Source: Ulvibacterium sp965228935 (lineage in GTDB: Bacteria; Bacteroidota; Bacteroidia; Flavobacteriales; Flavobacteriaceae). Taken from it: 64,000 bases of DNA. Positions 41,556 to 50,816 of this stretch are shown here, piece by piece (position 1 is the stretch's first letter; each line of letters opens with the position of its first letter). The notes under the pieces are model-generated. The model saw nothing but the letters and a program-made list of their open reading frames with translations, searched no databases and was not told the origin of the DNA. The DNA lies in NCBI RefSeq assembly GCF_965228935.1, contig NZ_OZ245846.1, positions 3,906,001 to 3,970,000 of the forward strand, written 5' to 3'. The translations under genes and the position numbers were made by a program.

Positions 41556-41838
41556 AACATAGGAACATATGACCTGGACTTAGGCTATGACCAATTACAC
41601 AGCATGTAACGGAATATCGGTAACACAACGACCAAAGCGATAGCCCTTGGCGATTTTAAAAGCCGTATACTAAGACCTCCGTTTAGGATTAGGTCTTTAT
41701 AAATATAGCAAACTTGATCTTATTTCAAAACTACGGGGTACTTTGGTTCTCATGAAGCCAATCGGCTTGCAAAATTATACTAAAGGTATCGAGGCAAAAT
41801 GCTATTAAACCAAAATGGCTTGGGCGTTCCGGTTTGCC

Positions 41839-43527
41839 TTAATAATTGTTGAAAAACCAATCGTATGTTTCCTCCAGTTCGTTTAACTTATCGGTTGTGG
41901 ACGGATCCATTTCCTCAAATCCTGGATTATTGTTGAACTCCATATACCCGTTCATAATTGAATTTAGCACAGCCTGCTCGTGGATATGTGTTATTATCTG
42001 ATCCAATTGGGAACCGCTAAATTGATTCCCCCTTATCCCGAGATTAAAGATTTTAGGATTATTCGTGATGTCCAGGCTGCTTAAATTATTATTCCCAAGA
42101 AACAAGCGCTCTACTTCCGGATTATTGGACAAGTCTATATTGCTCAATAAGTTGTCATTGATGTACAAACCTTTCAAAATCAGATTCGAGGAAAGATCAA
42201 TGGCAGTGATTTGATTTTCATATAAATCAATACGTACGAGGTTGGTGTTCTTCGAAAGATCTATGTTTGTCAGTTCATTGGCACCTACACTTATCTCTCT
42301 TAAATTCACATTGTTGGAGACATCTATACTGGCCAAGGAATTATAACTCAAATCTAACCAGGCTAACTCCAAATTGTTGGATACATTTAAATGGCTCAAC
42401 TTATTTTCTCGGACAAACAATTTCTCCAATCTGGTATTATTAGAGATATCCAGAGCGGAAATTTGATTTCCCGTAACATTTAAAAGTTCTAAATTTGAAT
42501 TTTGAGAAACATCAAGATCCGTTAATTGATTGTATCGCAACTGGGTGGTAATCAATTTTGGGTTGTTGGTAAGATCAAGGCCGATAATTTGGTTGTATCC
42601 TACTGTTAGGGTTTCCAATGCCAAATTTTTTGAGGTATCGAGCATTGAAAGCCTTCCCAAATAGATATGGCATTTTTTTAATAATGCCAATTCGCCTATA
42701 TCGGCTGAAACGATATTGCTTTGAAGTGGGTTTCCTTCCTCATTGTTACTATAAAAACTAAAATCTTCAACGACCCCAATGGGTCCACTGATGTTCACGG
42801 TATAGGTATTTTCCTCGGAATAGGTATGCATCAGTTCATTTTCCTCCTCAGTATCACTTTTGGTGGACAAATACTCTTCAACGGTACCATCTCCCCAATC
42901 AACTTCATAACTTGAAGCTGTAATTGATTTCAAGACAATGGTCTTGGTAGTAATCGATGTAGATTCGTCAATGGTCAAGCTGAAGAAATCGGTAGACTTC
43001 GGAAAGGTCAAACTCAACAAAGGGTAACCGAAATCGACAGGCTTAAAACCTTCGGCATCAATGTTATCCGTTGTTGTAATATTGGATTTGTCCCGCTCCA
43101 CCTTAATGCTAAATGGAAGTGTTTTTTCGGCGAGTGGCGATAAAGCTGAATTTGTTTTCGGCACTACGGAAATGACGGCGTTATCCATATTGGTAACTAT
43201 AAATTCTGTAAGATTGTAGGTTCCCGTGTCTAACGTAATTTCATTCGTTATGTATTTTTCACCTACTTTTTGTACCGTAATTTTTTCTTGGGTAAGAATT
43301 GTATTCCCATTATCGTCAGTAATACTGATAAGTGCGAAAGCGGGAACAAGACTCTTAGAGCTTTTCTTTAACGATGTATTCGGCGCTATGTCCTTAAAAT
43401 CAATACTAAATGCGTGTTTTCCCTTTGCTCCGGATGGATCACCTCCCGATACATCTGGATCATCGTTATCGGAAGAACATGAAATGAAAATTATGGAAAA
43501 AAGTAGTAGGAGGAACGTTTTTTTCAT
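41839..43527 (-). CDS. Leucine-rich-repeat lipoprotein with PKD-like domain
   Basis: A 562-residue lipoprotein (signal ending IIFISC near residue 17). An N-terminal beta domain is followed by a PKD-like sandwich (YEVDWGDGTVEEY, then HTYSEENTYTVNI). Residues about 285-530 hold some 11 leucine-rich repeats of 21 residues with the pattern LDxSxNxxLxxLxVxxNxL (for example LDLTNNPKLITTQLRYNQLT and IDLSKNTNLVRIDLYENQIT). Such LRR lipoproteins are surface-exposed binding proteins; partners are unknown. The repeats are regular, without truncation. Single gene. Confidence 0.87.
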   Translation of the reverse strand: MKKTFLLLLFSIIFISCSSDNDDPDVSGGDPSGAKGKHAFSIDFKDIAPNTSLKKSSKSLVPAFALISITDDNGNTILTQEKITVQKVGEKYITNEITLDTGTYNLTEFIVTNMDNAVISVVPKTNSALSPLAEKTLPFSIKVERDKSNITTTDNIDAEGFKPVDFGYPLLSLTFPKSTDFFSLTIDESTSITTKTIVLKSITASSYEVDWGDGTVEEYLSTKSDTEEENELMHTYSEENTYTVNISGPIGVVEDFSFYSNNEEGNPLQSNIVSADIGELALLKKCHIYLGRLSMLDTSKNLALETLTVGYNQIIGLDLTNNPKLITTQLRYNQLTDLDVSQNSNLELLNVTGNQISALDISNNTRLEKLFVRENKLSHLNVSNNLELAWLDLSYNSLASIDVSNNVNLREISVGANELTNIDLSKNTNLVRIDLYENQITAIDLSSNLILKGLYINDNLLSNIDLSNNPEVERLFLGNNNLSSLDITNNPKIFNLGIRGNQFSGSQLDQIITHIHEQAVLNSIMNGYMEFNNNPGFEEMDPSTTDKLNELEETYDWFFNNY

Positions 43528-43772
43528 GGAACGACTGGTTATGTTAAATCTGTCATCTTTACTAAAAAATGAATGTGCTAAGATTCTTTAGCCTAAATGG
43601 GATATTTTTTGCTTGCCTTAATGTGTTGCTATTTTCCAACACAAAAGTATAACGCAGCAAAAAATAGTATAGTACATGTTGGGCAAAAAGTGACACATGG
43701 AACGATTTCGTAAAGAACCTGGATAAGCCAATTACTATTGAATTTGTGGCCTAGGCCGTATACATGAAAAGA

Positions 43773-45350
43773 TCAATCCTTTTTTCGAATCTCCTCTAAA
43801 ACAGTTCCGTCCGCGTCAAGGCGAAGCTCCACCTCCTCATTTCCCTTCTCCATTTTGACCTGGTATTGAAAAACACCGTTCTCCTTCGAATAGGCAACAC
43901 CATCGAACTCAAATCCAGGGTATCTTTTTTGTAACCTATTTTTGATAGCATCCGGTAATGGATCTTGATAGGGAATGGTGTTGTTGAACCTTCGTGGGGC
44001 AACGGCCTCCTGTTTTCGTTCAATAAATTGGTTCGGCCCCTCCCCACCTTTAACCAAATCAAAGGCATCGTACAGCTCACCAATGGCCGTATAGGATTCG
44101 AACGACAGTTTGTTATCCTCAATGGTGATTACTTGGAAGAGTTGGGTGTTTTCGGCAGCCCTATCCCGTTCCGCTTCCCAGCCATCCCAAGCATTGGGAC
44201 GCAGCCCGTACATCTTTCCGCCACTTACGGATACCACATAGACAGTGCCTGTTCGATCCCGTAGATTGACCCCATCCAAGGTATTCTCCCCAGGTGAGAC
44301 CCTGCCCCTGGCATAGCTGTGGTCGTGTCCTTGAAGGACCAGATCCACATGGTATTTGTCAAAAATTGGTTTTAGGAGTTCCCGTAACTCGGTGTTATCC
44401 CTATTGGAGGAGGCCGAGAACAACGGATGGTGGAAGGTGACCACTTTCCATTTCTGGGTGGTCCCAGACAATAGTTCCTCCAACCAAACGGCCTGCTTTT
44501 CATGCTCTACGTTGGTGTTGAGACCTATGATACGGGTGTCCTGATAATCCATAAAATAGACGGTCTCTTCCAAACCCTCGGGACCGTTTTCCGGAAGTGT
44601 GAATTGGTAATTCCATTGTGCGGAAAGGCTCCTTATCCCTTTTTTTCCGCCCTCCTCGCCCAAAGGTCTGTACTCGTGGTTCCCAGGTACGGGGAAGGAA
44701 GGAAGGGAACTGTGTATCCAACCGCCCGCATCGAACCATTCCTGCCACTCCTGTTCGCGATGCGCATTATTCACCAAATCTCCGGCATGGATAATAAAAC
44801 GTGCGTCGGGGGCTTTTTTATAGCCTTCCCTAATGAGTCTTGACCAAAGTTCGAGGATGAAGTTTTGGGTATCCCCCACATAGAGGAACGAAAAAGGTTC
44901 CGTTGTGGATCTACTGGCAGTCCTGAACTGTATCCATTCGCTCCATCGTTTTCCATCACCGACGCGATAAGCATACACCGTATCCGGAAGTAAATCCGAA
45001 AACGTGGCCGAATGGTAATTTGATATGAAGCCTGCGGTCGGTATTTTAGACCCATCAAAGGTAGTGGTGACAGCTTTTAGGGTATTCGCATTGCGCCAAA
45101 ACTTTGGGGCACCGGTAGCCACAGCGATTTCGGCAAAGGCCGTTTCGATTTCGGGTACGGTACGCCAGGTTACGCTGGCCGAAATCGCAGGGTCTTCACC
45201 AAGATTCAACACGATCCTATCCGGATACCGGGAAGGTTTGCTCCACTCCACATCAAATTCCGGTGCCCGGTATACCCGCGGTTCCTGGGCAAGGCCGGTC
45301 CAGGCAAGTATACCCCATAGAAATGTTGCTAAAAAAGAAATTCTCTTCAT
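43773..45350 (-). CDS. Purple-acid-phosphatase-type metallophosphoesterase
   Basis: I chose the start at 45350 (MKRISFLATFLWGILAWTGL), which begins a signal peptide ending LAQ. The 525-residue product has the N-terminal fibronectin-like domain of plant-type purple acid phosphatases (RYPDRIVLNLGEDPAISASV) and the five metal-ligand blocks: FLYVGDTQN, IIHAGDLVN, PVPGNHEY, TFHHPLFS and LQGHDHSYARG. The C-terminal 90 residues are an extra domain with a PepSY-like look (LQKRYPGFEFDGVAYSKENG, ending ADGTVLEEIRKKD). It probably releases phosphate from organic esters in the periplasm. Single gene. Confidence 0.87.
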   Translation of the reverse strand: MKRISFLATFLWGILAWTGLAQEPRVYRAPEFDVEWSKPSRYPDRIVLNLGEDPAISASVTWRTVPEIETAFAEIAVATGAPKFWRNANTLKAVTTTFDGSKIPTAGFISNYHSATFSDLLPDTVYAYRVGDGKRWSEWIQFRTASRSTTEPFSFLYVGDTQNFILELWSRLIREGYKKAPDARFIIHAGDLVNNAHREQEWQEWFDAGGWIHSSLPSFPVPGNHEYRPLGEEGGKKGIRSLSAQWNYQFTLPENGPEGLEETVYFMDYQDTRIIGLNTNVEHEKQAVWLEELLSGTTQKWKVVTFHHPLFSASSNRDNTELRELLKPIFDKYHVDLVLQGHDHSYARGRVSPGENTLDGVNLRDRTGTVYVVSVSGGKMYGLRPNAWDGWEAERDRAAENTQLFQVITIEDNKLSFESYTAIGELYDAFDLVKGGEGPNQFIERKQEAVAPRRFNNTIPYQDPLPDAIKNRLQKRYPGFEFDGVAYSKENGVFQYQVKMEKGNEEVELRLDADGTVLEEIRKKD

Positions 45351-45479
45351 GTGATTTTTAATTTGGTAAAGATTCAACCAACCCTGAAAGGTAAAAGGCG
45401 CCAAAGTATGATTTTATAGTACCTGTTTGTACTTACTTGGTGCCTAACCCCCGGAAAAATTATACTACGGTAAAAATAG

Positions 45480-46376
45480 TCAGAAAACTGCTTTGGTCAC
45501 TTGCGATATCCCACAAATAGCCACATTTTTATCGATTTGGCGAACGAGCCCCCTTAGAAAATTTCCCGGACCGATTTCGGTAAACTCGGTCGCTCCATCT
45601 TCTATCATATGTAGAATGGTATGCCTCCACATGACCGGATGTGTCAATTGGTCGATTAAATTTCTTTTAATGCATGCTATATCTTCCGTAGGGCGACCCG
45701 CAATATTCTGATATACAGGGCACATGGGGGTTTTGAATTCGGTCTCCTCTATCGCCGCACTGAACTCTTCAACTATGGGTTCCATAAAGGGAGAATGAAA
45801 TGCACCGCTTACCGGTAAATCCACCACCCCCTTGGCACCTGGCCTTAGTTTATCACAAGCTTCCTTTAACGCTTTCTTTTCGCCTGAAATTACAACTTGA
45901 TGTAGCGCATTATAGTTGGCCGGTACGACCACACCATTTACATGATTGCAGATATCCTTAACAATAATGTCATACAATCCGACCACTACGGCCATACCCG
46001 TATTTTCGATCTCACAAACTTTTTGCATGGCGGAGGCACGCCTGGAGATAAGTCTTAGGGCCGATTCAAACTCTATTGCACCGGAAGCGGCCAAAGCCGA
46101 TATTTCGCCCAAGGAATGTCCGGCGACCATATGAGGTTTAAAGTCCTCACCCAAGGTCTTTACGAGAATATAGGAATGTAAAAAAATTGCAGGTTGGGCA
46201 TATTTGGTTTGTTTCAGATCTTTTGGGGATCCATCAAACATTACATCGGTAATCGAAAACCCCAAAATAGCATTGGCTCTTTTAAAATACGTTCGGGCCA
46301 ATTTGGATTTTTCAAACAAATCTTTTCCCATACCTGGAAACTGGGCGCCTTGACCAGGAAATAAATATGCGTGCAT
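45480..46376 (-). CDS. fabD: ACP S-malonyltransferase
   Basis: I chose the start at 46376 (MHAYLFPGQGAQFPGMGKDL), since FabD proteins begin at this strand. The roughly 298-residue enzyme transfers malonyl from CoA to acyl carrier protein. Active-site features are visible: GQGAQ, the nucleophile Ser in VAGHSLGEISAL, the substrate-selecting Arg in LRLISRRASAMQ, the catalytic His in GAFHSPFM, and a C-terminal EIGPGNFLRGLVRQ. No other fatty-acid or polyketide genes are near, so it is either the housekeeping copy in an isolated place or a second copy. It is divergent from a Crp/Fnr regulator. Confidence 0.9.
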   Translation of the reverse strand: MHAYLFPGQGAQFPGMGKDLFEKSKLARTYFKRANAILGFSITDVMFDGSPKDLKQTKYAQPAIFLHSYILVKTLGEDFKPHMVAGHSLGEISALAASGAIEFESALRLISRRASAMQKVCEIENTGMAVVVGLYDIIVKDICNHVNGVVVPANYNALHQVVISGEKKALKEACDKLRPGAKGVVDLPVSGAFHSPFMEPIVEEFSAAIEETEFKTPMCPVYQNIAGRPTEDIACIKRNLIDQLTHPVMWRHTILHMIEDGATEFTEIGPGNFLRGLVRQIDKNVAICGISQVTKAVF

Positions 46377-46535
46377 AAACCACAGTTTGTTACTAACTCT
46401 ACTTAACCAGAAAAGAATCGATAGTAAAAGAAACGCATTATTCACAAGTAAAACACTAGTATTCCTATCAAAAACTGATATATTCGGTAAAGTACATTTG
46501 GCCTGTTTCTTAGCCTTTCATTATCCCGAATTAGA

Positions 46536-46564
46536 TTTGCGTACCTGGAATATTCCTATTTTTA
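46536..46564 (+). promoter_or_regulatory. Candidate promoter of the Crp/Fnr gene
   Basis: TTTG (46536-46539), a 17-base spacer and TATTTTTA (46557-46564, one mismatch to TAnnTTTG), 25 bases before ATG 46590. The layout fits the Bacteroidota promoter consensus. Confidence 0.4.
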
Positions 46565-46589
46565 CGACCAAATAGCATCAGTCCGTAAA

Positions 46590-47174
46590 ATGTCCAATGA
46601 TTTGCTCAGACAAAGTATTAAAAGGGATGTGGAGATTTCCGATTCACAGCTTAATGAAATCTGCAGTTACTTTGAACCAAGGAAAGTTAAAAAGGGCGAT
46701 TTTTTACTTGCCCAAGGAAAGGTTTATAAGTTTGAGGGTTTTGTGTTGGAAGGTTGCTTCAGGATATTTACCCTGGATAAAAAGGGCAATGAAATTACAT
46801 TGTACTTTGCGATACGGGGCTGGTGGCTCATGGATATAGATAGCTTTATGAATCAGACCCCTTCCGATTTAAACATTCAGGCCCTGGAAGATAGCCGGAT
46901 ACTCTTGATAAAAAAAACCGATAAGGAATTGCTCTATGACCAATTGCCGATAGTGGAGAAACTTTTTAGGGTCATGAGCCAAAAAGCCCTGATAGCATGG
47001 CAAAGAAGATTGATCCGAAACCATTGTCAAACAGCCAAGGAACGCTATCATCATTTTACCGATACCTACCCCGAAATTGCAGCCAAGTTAACGGATAGGC
47101 AAATTTCCAGTTATTTGGGAATCACACATGAATTTTTGAGCAAAATAAAGCGGAGTGTCTTAAAAAAGGCATAG
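46590..47174 (+). CDS. Crp/Fnr family transcriptional regulator
   Basis: A 194-residue protein: N-terminal sensing jelly roll (VKKGDFLLAQGKVYKFEGFV, then NEITLYFAIRGWWLMDIDSF) and C-terminal helix-turn-helix (LTDRQISSYLGITHEFLSKI). No Cys ligands. It is divergent from fabD and lies about 90 bases before the propeller-Dabb gene on the same strand, either of which could be a target. Similar in plan to the regulator at 3762, but only distantly related by eye. Confidence 0.87.
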   Translation: MSNDLLRQSIKRDVEISDSQLNEICSYFEPRKVKKGDFLLAQGKVYKFEGFVLEGCFRIFTLDKKGNEITLYFAIRGWWLMDIDSFMNQTPSDLNIQALEDSRILLIKKTDKELLYDQLPIVEKLFRVMSQKALIAWQRRLIRNHCQTAKERYHHFTDTYPEIAAKLTDRQISSYLGITHEFLSKIKRSVLKKA

Positions 47175-47221
47175 TTTTTCAAAAGTTGAACTTGTTCAAT
47201 TTTTTTGCCCCTTCTATCCCC

Positions 47222-47229
47222 TACTTTTG
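47222..47229 (+). promoter_or_regulatory. Candidate -7 element (TACTTTTG) for the propeller-Dabb gene
   Basis: Exact TAnnTTTG match 38 bases before the ATG at 47268. It supports the use of that ATG instead of the in-frame TTG at 47205, which lies upstream of the element. A T-rich run ending TTTG lies 14-15 bases upstream. Confidence 0.45.
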
Positions 47230-47267
47230 ATTTTAGACTTAGATACGGTACCAAAAAAACAACCCCG

Positions 47268-48848
47268 ATGGAGCAACTATTTTCAAAGGCCTTTACGACC
47301 ACAATTTTATGGGTTTCACTTTATATATTCCTTGCTATACATCCCGGTTTCTCGCAAACGATAACAGAGGATTATGATAGGAGTGCCACCTTGCAGCCAG
47401 TAGATGTGGCCGAGATACACGGAAATACCGTAACCGCTACCGTTTATGGGAAAAATGGTGAACATTTTGTGTATGCCGGGGGCGATAGTGGATTTATAGA
47501 TGTTTTGCATATGGCTTCCAACGGTGATCTTACGGCGGTGGAGACCATTGAATTGTATAACAAAAATGGACCTGCCCGGGGATTGGTCGCCGATAATATA
47601 GAAGGCACGGACTACCTCTTTGTTGGCAATAAGGGAGGAAATGCCGTGGAGGTCTTTAGAATCGGAAATGATGGTAGGCTCAAAAGGGTCTTTCTGTTAA
47701 AGGATACGGACCAAACCTATTTGGGTACGGTAATCACCCTTAAGGTAGTCCATATGGAGAAAAAATCCTTCCTTTTTGTCGGTGGACTGGAAGATACTCC
47801 CGGGCTAAGTTGTTTTGAAATTAGGGATACGGGAAAACTTGTTCATGTGCAATCCATGAAGGACAATGAAGCCATCCATACCGATGGGATTATTGGGATG
47901 TACTCCCATAAAATCAATGGCGACACCTTTTTGTTTACCGGGGGATTTCAAGATAATGGCGTTAGCAGTTTCAGGGTCTTTGAAAATGGGCATTTTGAGA
48001 ATGTTAACAACATCGCGGACAATACCAAGGATCGGTACTTGACCGGAGCATATCCCGTGGACGGTGTTGTTTTGGGAGGCAATCCTTATGTTGTTGTAGG
48101 GCACCGGCATCATAAGTATTACAAAAGGGTCGGCTTTATCAAAAAAAAGGATTTTGTGTACCATGGTGACGGGGTAAGTATTTTTAAGGTAAGCCCCAAA
48201 GGCGAACTAATACCCCATTTTGTGTTGATCGATGATGAACGAACAAAGCTTTCGGGACAGACGCGTATAGAGCTATTGCAATTGAACGAGGAACAAGCTA
48301 TAGTATCGGTAGCGACCCGTGACGATAAAAGCATTCAAATCTGCCATCTGGACCAAGACGGAAAGCTTTCACCATTGGGGGTATTGGACACGGGATATCC
48401 AATTTATTATGGAATGGCATCCCAAAAAATAGGTGAAGATCTTTTCTTTTTGGCCGGTTCCGTACAAAATGACATAAAAAAACTCTTTAGCTATAAAATC
48501 AATTTTTGGAAAAACCATGGCGACAAATCACCTAGAAGGGTTCTTCGTCATATCGTAAATCTAAAGTATAAAGCAGAAGCGACCGAAGGACAGATTGATG
48601 AAGCCATCGCGGGTTTTAAGGATCTGCAAACCAAAATACCCGAGATTATAGGTTTTGAAGGGGGATACAATATCAGTAAGGAAGGCCATAGCCAAGGTTT
48701 TACCCATAGTTTTGTCCTAAGCTTCAAAAATGAAAAAGATCGGGATATCTATTTGTCCCATGAAGCTCATAAGGCTTTGGTGGAAAAAGTAGGGCCGATT
48801 TTGGAGGATGTACTTGTTATGGACTACTGGGGCAAAAATGCTTTCTAG
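47268..48848 (+). CDS. Exported beta-propeller protein fused to a C-terminal Dabb domain
   Basis: Started at ATG 47268 (MEQLFSKAFTTTILWVSLYI), giving 526 residues with a signal peptide ending GFSQ. Residues about 40-415 are repeated four-stranded units (NGEHFVYAGGDSGFIDVLHM, DYLFVGNKGGNAVEVFRIG, DTFLFTGGFQDNGVSSFRV) that should form a seven-bladed propeller. The last 95 residues are a stress-responsive A/B barrel (Dabb) domain (RVLRHIVNLKYKAEATEGQI, then TKIPEIIGFEGGYN and SHEAHKALVEKVGPILEDVL). Dabb domains are usually stand-alone cytoplasmic dimers, some of them cyclases; an exported fusion to a propeller is unusual. Function unknown. Confidence 0.8.
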   Translation: MEQLFSKAFTTTILWVSLYIFLAIHPGFSQTITEDYDRSATLQPVDVAEIHGNTVTATVYGKNGEHFVYAGGDSGFIDVLHMASNGDLTAVETIELYNKNGPARGLVADNIEGTDYLFVGNKGGNAVEVFRIGNDGRLKRVFLLKDTDQTYLGTVITLKVVHMEKKSFLFVGGLEDTPGLSCFEIRDTGKLVHVQSMKDNEAIHTDGIIGMYSHKINGDTFLFTGGFQDNGVSSFRVFENGHFENVNNIADNTKDRYLTGAYPVDGVVLGGNPYVVVGHRHHKYYKRVGFIKKKDFVYHGDGVSIFKVSPKGELIPHFVLIDDERTKLSGQTRIELLQLNEEQAIVSVATRDDKSIQICHLDQDGKLSPLGVLDTGYPIYYGMASQKIGEDLFFLAGSVQNDIKKLFSYKINFWKNHGDKSPRRVLRHIVNLKYKAEATEGQIDEAIAGFKDLQTKIPEIIGFEGGYNISKEGHSQGFTHSFVLSFKNEKDRDIYLSHEAHKALVEKVGPILEDVLVMDYWGKNAF

Positions 48849-49040
48849 CATTCTCGAGTCATTACCTACGCGATTTCTATGGATATCATCCTTTTCGGAT
48901 CCTATCCAAGGATCGTTTTTGATAGCCGGATAAATTCCAGATCGGTTGGAGGGGTTCGATCAAAATTTCCTATATTTAAGTAAATCAATTGATTATTAAG
49001 TATTCTGCTTCATTTTTTAATTCACTAAACAACTCATATC

Positions 49041-49268
49041 ATGGGCCGCTTAAAAGAATTGAAATACTTTATTTTGGTTATGTTCCTTTGTAGTTTCGTT
49101 ACGACTGGCTTTTTGAGCTCTTGCCGTGAGCAGAAAAAAAAGGAAAATACCGAACAGCAAGGAGAGCATCCCGAAGGGGAAGAACACCCGGAGGGCGAAG
49201 AGCATCCTCAGGGGGAAGAACATCCGGAAGGTGAGGAACATCCGAAGAAGGATTCTGTATCAGGGTAG
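49041..49268 (+). CDS. Small lipoprotein with tandem EGEEHP repeats
   Basis: A 75-residue lipoprotein. The signal peptide (YFILVMFLCSFVTTGFLSSC) ends at a lipobox with Cys near residue 28. The mature part is a spacer (REQKKKENTEQQ) followed by five tandem six-residue repeats of the form xGEEHP (residues about 41-68) and a short tail. The Glu/His alternation could bind divalent metal weakly. Because the unit is 18 bases long, the repeat number can vary by slippage. The 3' end overlaps the convergent transglutaminase gene by nine bases. No family recognised. Confidence 0.6.
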   Translation: MGRLKELKYFILVMFLCSFVTTGFLSSCREQKKKENTEQQGEHPEGEEHPEGEEHPQGEEHPEGEEHPKKDSVSG

Positions 49269-50642
49269 ATTTGCCACCTTCTCCGAAGCCTCTTTATCGG
49301 CCTTCCTATGAAATGAAAAAAACGTTTCGGGGAAAGCGGGAGCGTTTTCTATTTCCATAACGGGATAAGCCAGGAAGTTGATAGATCCGGAATGTGGGCC
49401 AGGCTCTATTTGAAGATCCCGTCCCCGGCTGAATTCGATACGATTTGCCGGATGTCTGCCAAAATAGTAGGTAGCCAGGGCCGTATACTTATTGGCTTCA
49501 CTGATATCCACGGGCCACCATTTTCCCTCTGCATAAAACTCTGCCCAGCAGTGATAACCATCAATGCCTCCTTCATTACGATCCGATGGGATAGAAGCCC
49601 CCACGGCAAATCGCGAAGGTATTCCCGCAGATCGGGCCAGGGAAATAAAGAGCGAATGAAATTCCGTACAATTACCGGTCAGGGCATCACATGCATAGAC
49701 CGCATCCCCACTGCCATACTTTCCAAACTTCGCATACCGCATATTATCGATAATGTAATCATATAAGGCCCTTGCTTGCATCAGCGTACCTCCATTGCGT
49801 TTTTGCCCAATAATGGAATCGGCAAGTACCTGAAACCGGTCGCCTACAGGCATCAATAAACTAGCGTTTAAATACTTTGTAACCGATGAATCATCCTCAT
49901 AAGGCCTTTTCTCCTGCCTTTCAACATCATAAACAAGTGCCAATTGCCGTTCGCTATGTTCAGGAGAAAGTTCAGTATACAGGATAGAATTACCGTAGTT
50001 CTTGTCTTTGAGTATTCGATGTTCTGCGGGAGCTTTGACCTCTACTAATTTAATAGTTTGAAAACGATCGCTCTGTGGAATTGGGATCCATAGTTTTGCT
50101 GATTCTCTTATTTCCGGAAGGGTAACCTCATAACGAAATTCAAATTTGTCCTCTCCTTCGATAACCCCAAGTAAATCTGATGAAGCGTTTTGGATCGGCT
50201 TTCTATACCAGGTCTTGTCCTTACGCTGTTTCCAGGTATAAAAAGGCTTGCCATTGAGCTTGTGCAGGGTGGTTTCGGTAACGGTCATATTCCCTGGATC
50301 TCCCTCTAGAAAAAAATCCACATCATATACATCACCATTTATGTCGGCTAGATCCACGCAGGCAAAATGACGCCGGGGGCCAAGATTTGAAAGGTATTCC
50401 GTATGCACACGCACCAACTGTAGACGGAGTTCCTTCCCTTCCGCAACCATGTTGAAATAGCCGCCCCCCTCCTCTACCTTTTTAGCGATATTGGCCTTAA
50501 TGCCCGCCTCTATATCAGCAGTAACCACTTTGGGAATGTTTTGGACAACGGATTTTCCTTCTTGTTTTTTATCCTTTGGGCCGGTATTGCAAGCCATGGC
50601 CAAAGCAAGTACAAAGAGATACATCATCCTTAGGCCCTTCAT
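49260..50642 (-). CDS. Transglutaminase-like lipoprotein
   Basis: I chose the start at 50642 (MKGLRMMYLFVLALAMACNT), which gives a lipoprotein signal with Cys at 18. The 460-residue product has a beta-rich N-terminal half and a transglutaminase-like domain with the papain-type triad: Cys in CDALTGNCTEFHSLFISLAR, His in GIDGYHCWAEFY, Asp in WWPVDISEANKY. Secreted members are cysteine proteases or amidases acting on peptides or cell-wall material. It is a single gene convergent with, and overlapping, the small repeat lipoprotein gene. Confidence 0.85.
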   Translation of the reverse strand: MKGLRMMYLFVLALAMACNTGPKDKKQEGKSVVQNIPKVVTADIEAGIKANIAKKVEEGGGYFNMVAEGKELRLQLVRVHTEYLSNLGPRRHFACVDLADINGDVYDVDFFLEGDPGNMTVTETTLHKLNGKPFYTWKQRKDKTWYRKPIQNASSDLLGVIEGEDKFEFRYEVTLPEIRESAKLWIPIPQSDRFQTIKLVEVKAPAEHRILKDKNYGNSILYTELSPEHSERQLALVYDVERQEKRPYEDDSSVTKYLNASLLMPVGDRFQVLADSIIGQKRNGGTLMQARALYDYIIDNMRYAKFGKYGSGDAVYACDALTGNCTEFHSLFISLARSAGIPSRFAVGASIPSDRNEGGIDGYHCWAEFYAEGKWWPVDISEANKYTALATYYFGRHPANRIEFSRGRDLQIEPGPHSGSINFLAYPVMEIENAPAFPETFFSFHRKADKEASEKVANLP

Positions 50643-50816
50643 TTTATAAGCGATTATGATTTGTATGAATTTACAACAATTCCATCGTTCTCCCAATACC
50701 GATGGTTACCCTAATAACCGAATCAAGATCCGGAGATTAAGACCAATAAGTTTCATCAGATGAATCTTCGAATGTGCGCTTGTTGCAACTTCCTCCTATC
50801 ATTTCTTGAATAGCCT

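Noticed and set aside
45480..48848. Polyketide or fatty-acid gene cluster around fabD
   Set aside because: No ketosynthase, ACP, reductase or thioesterase gene lies within the window.
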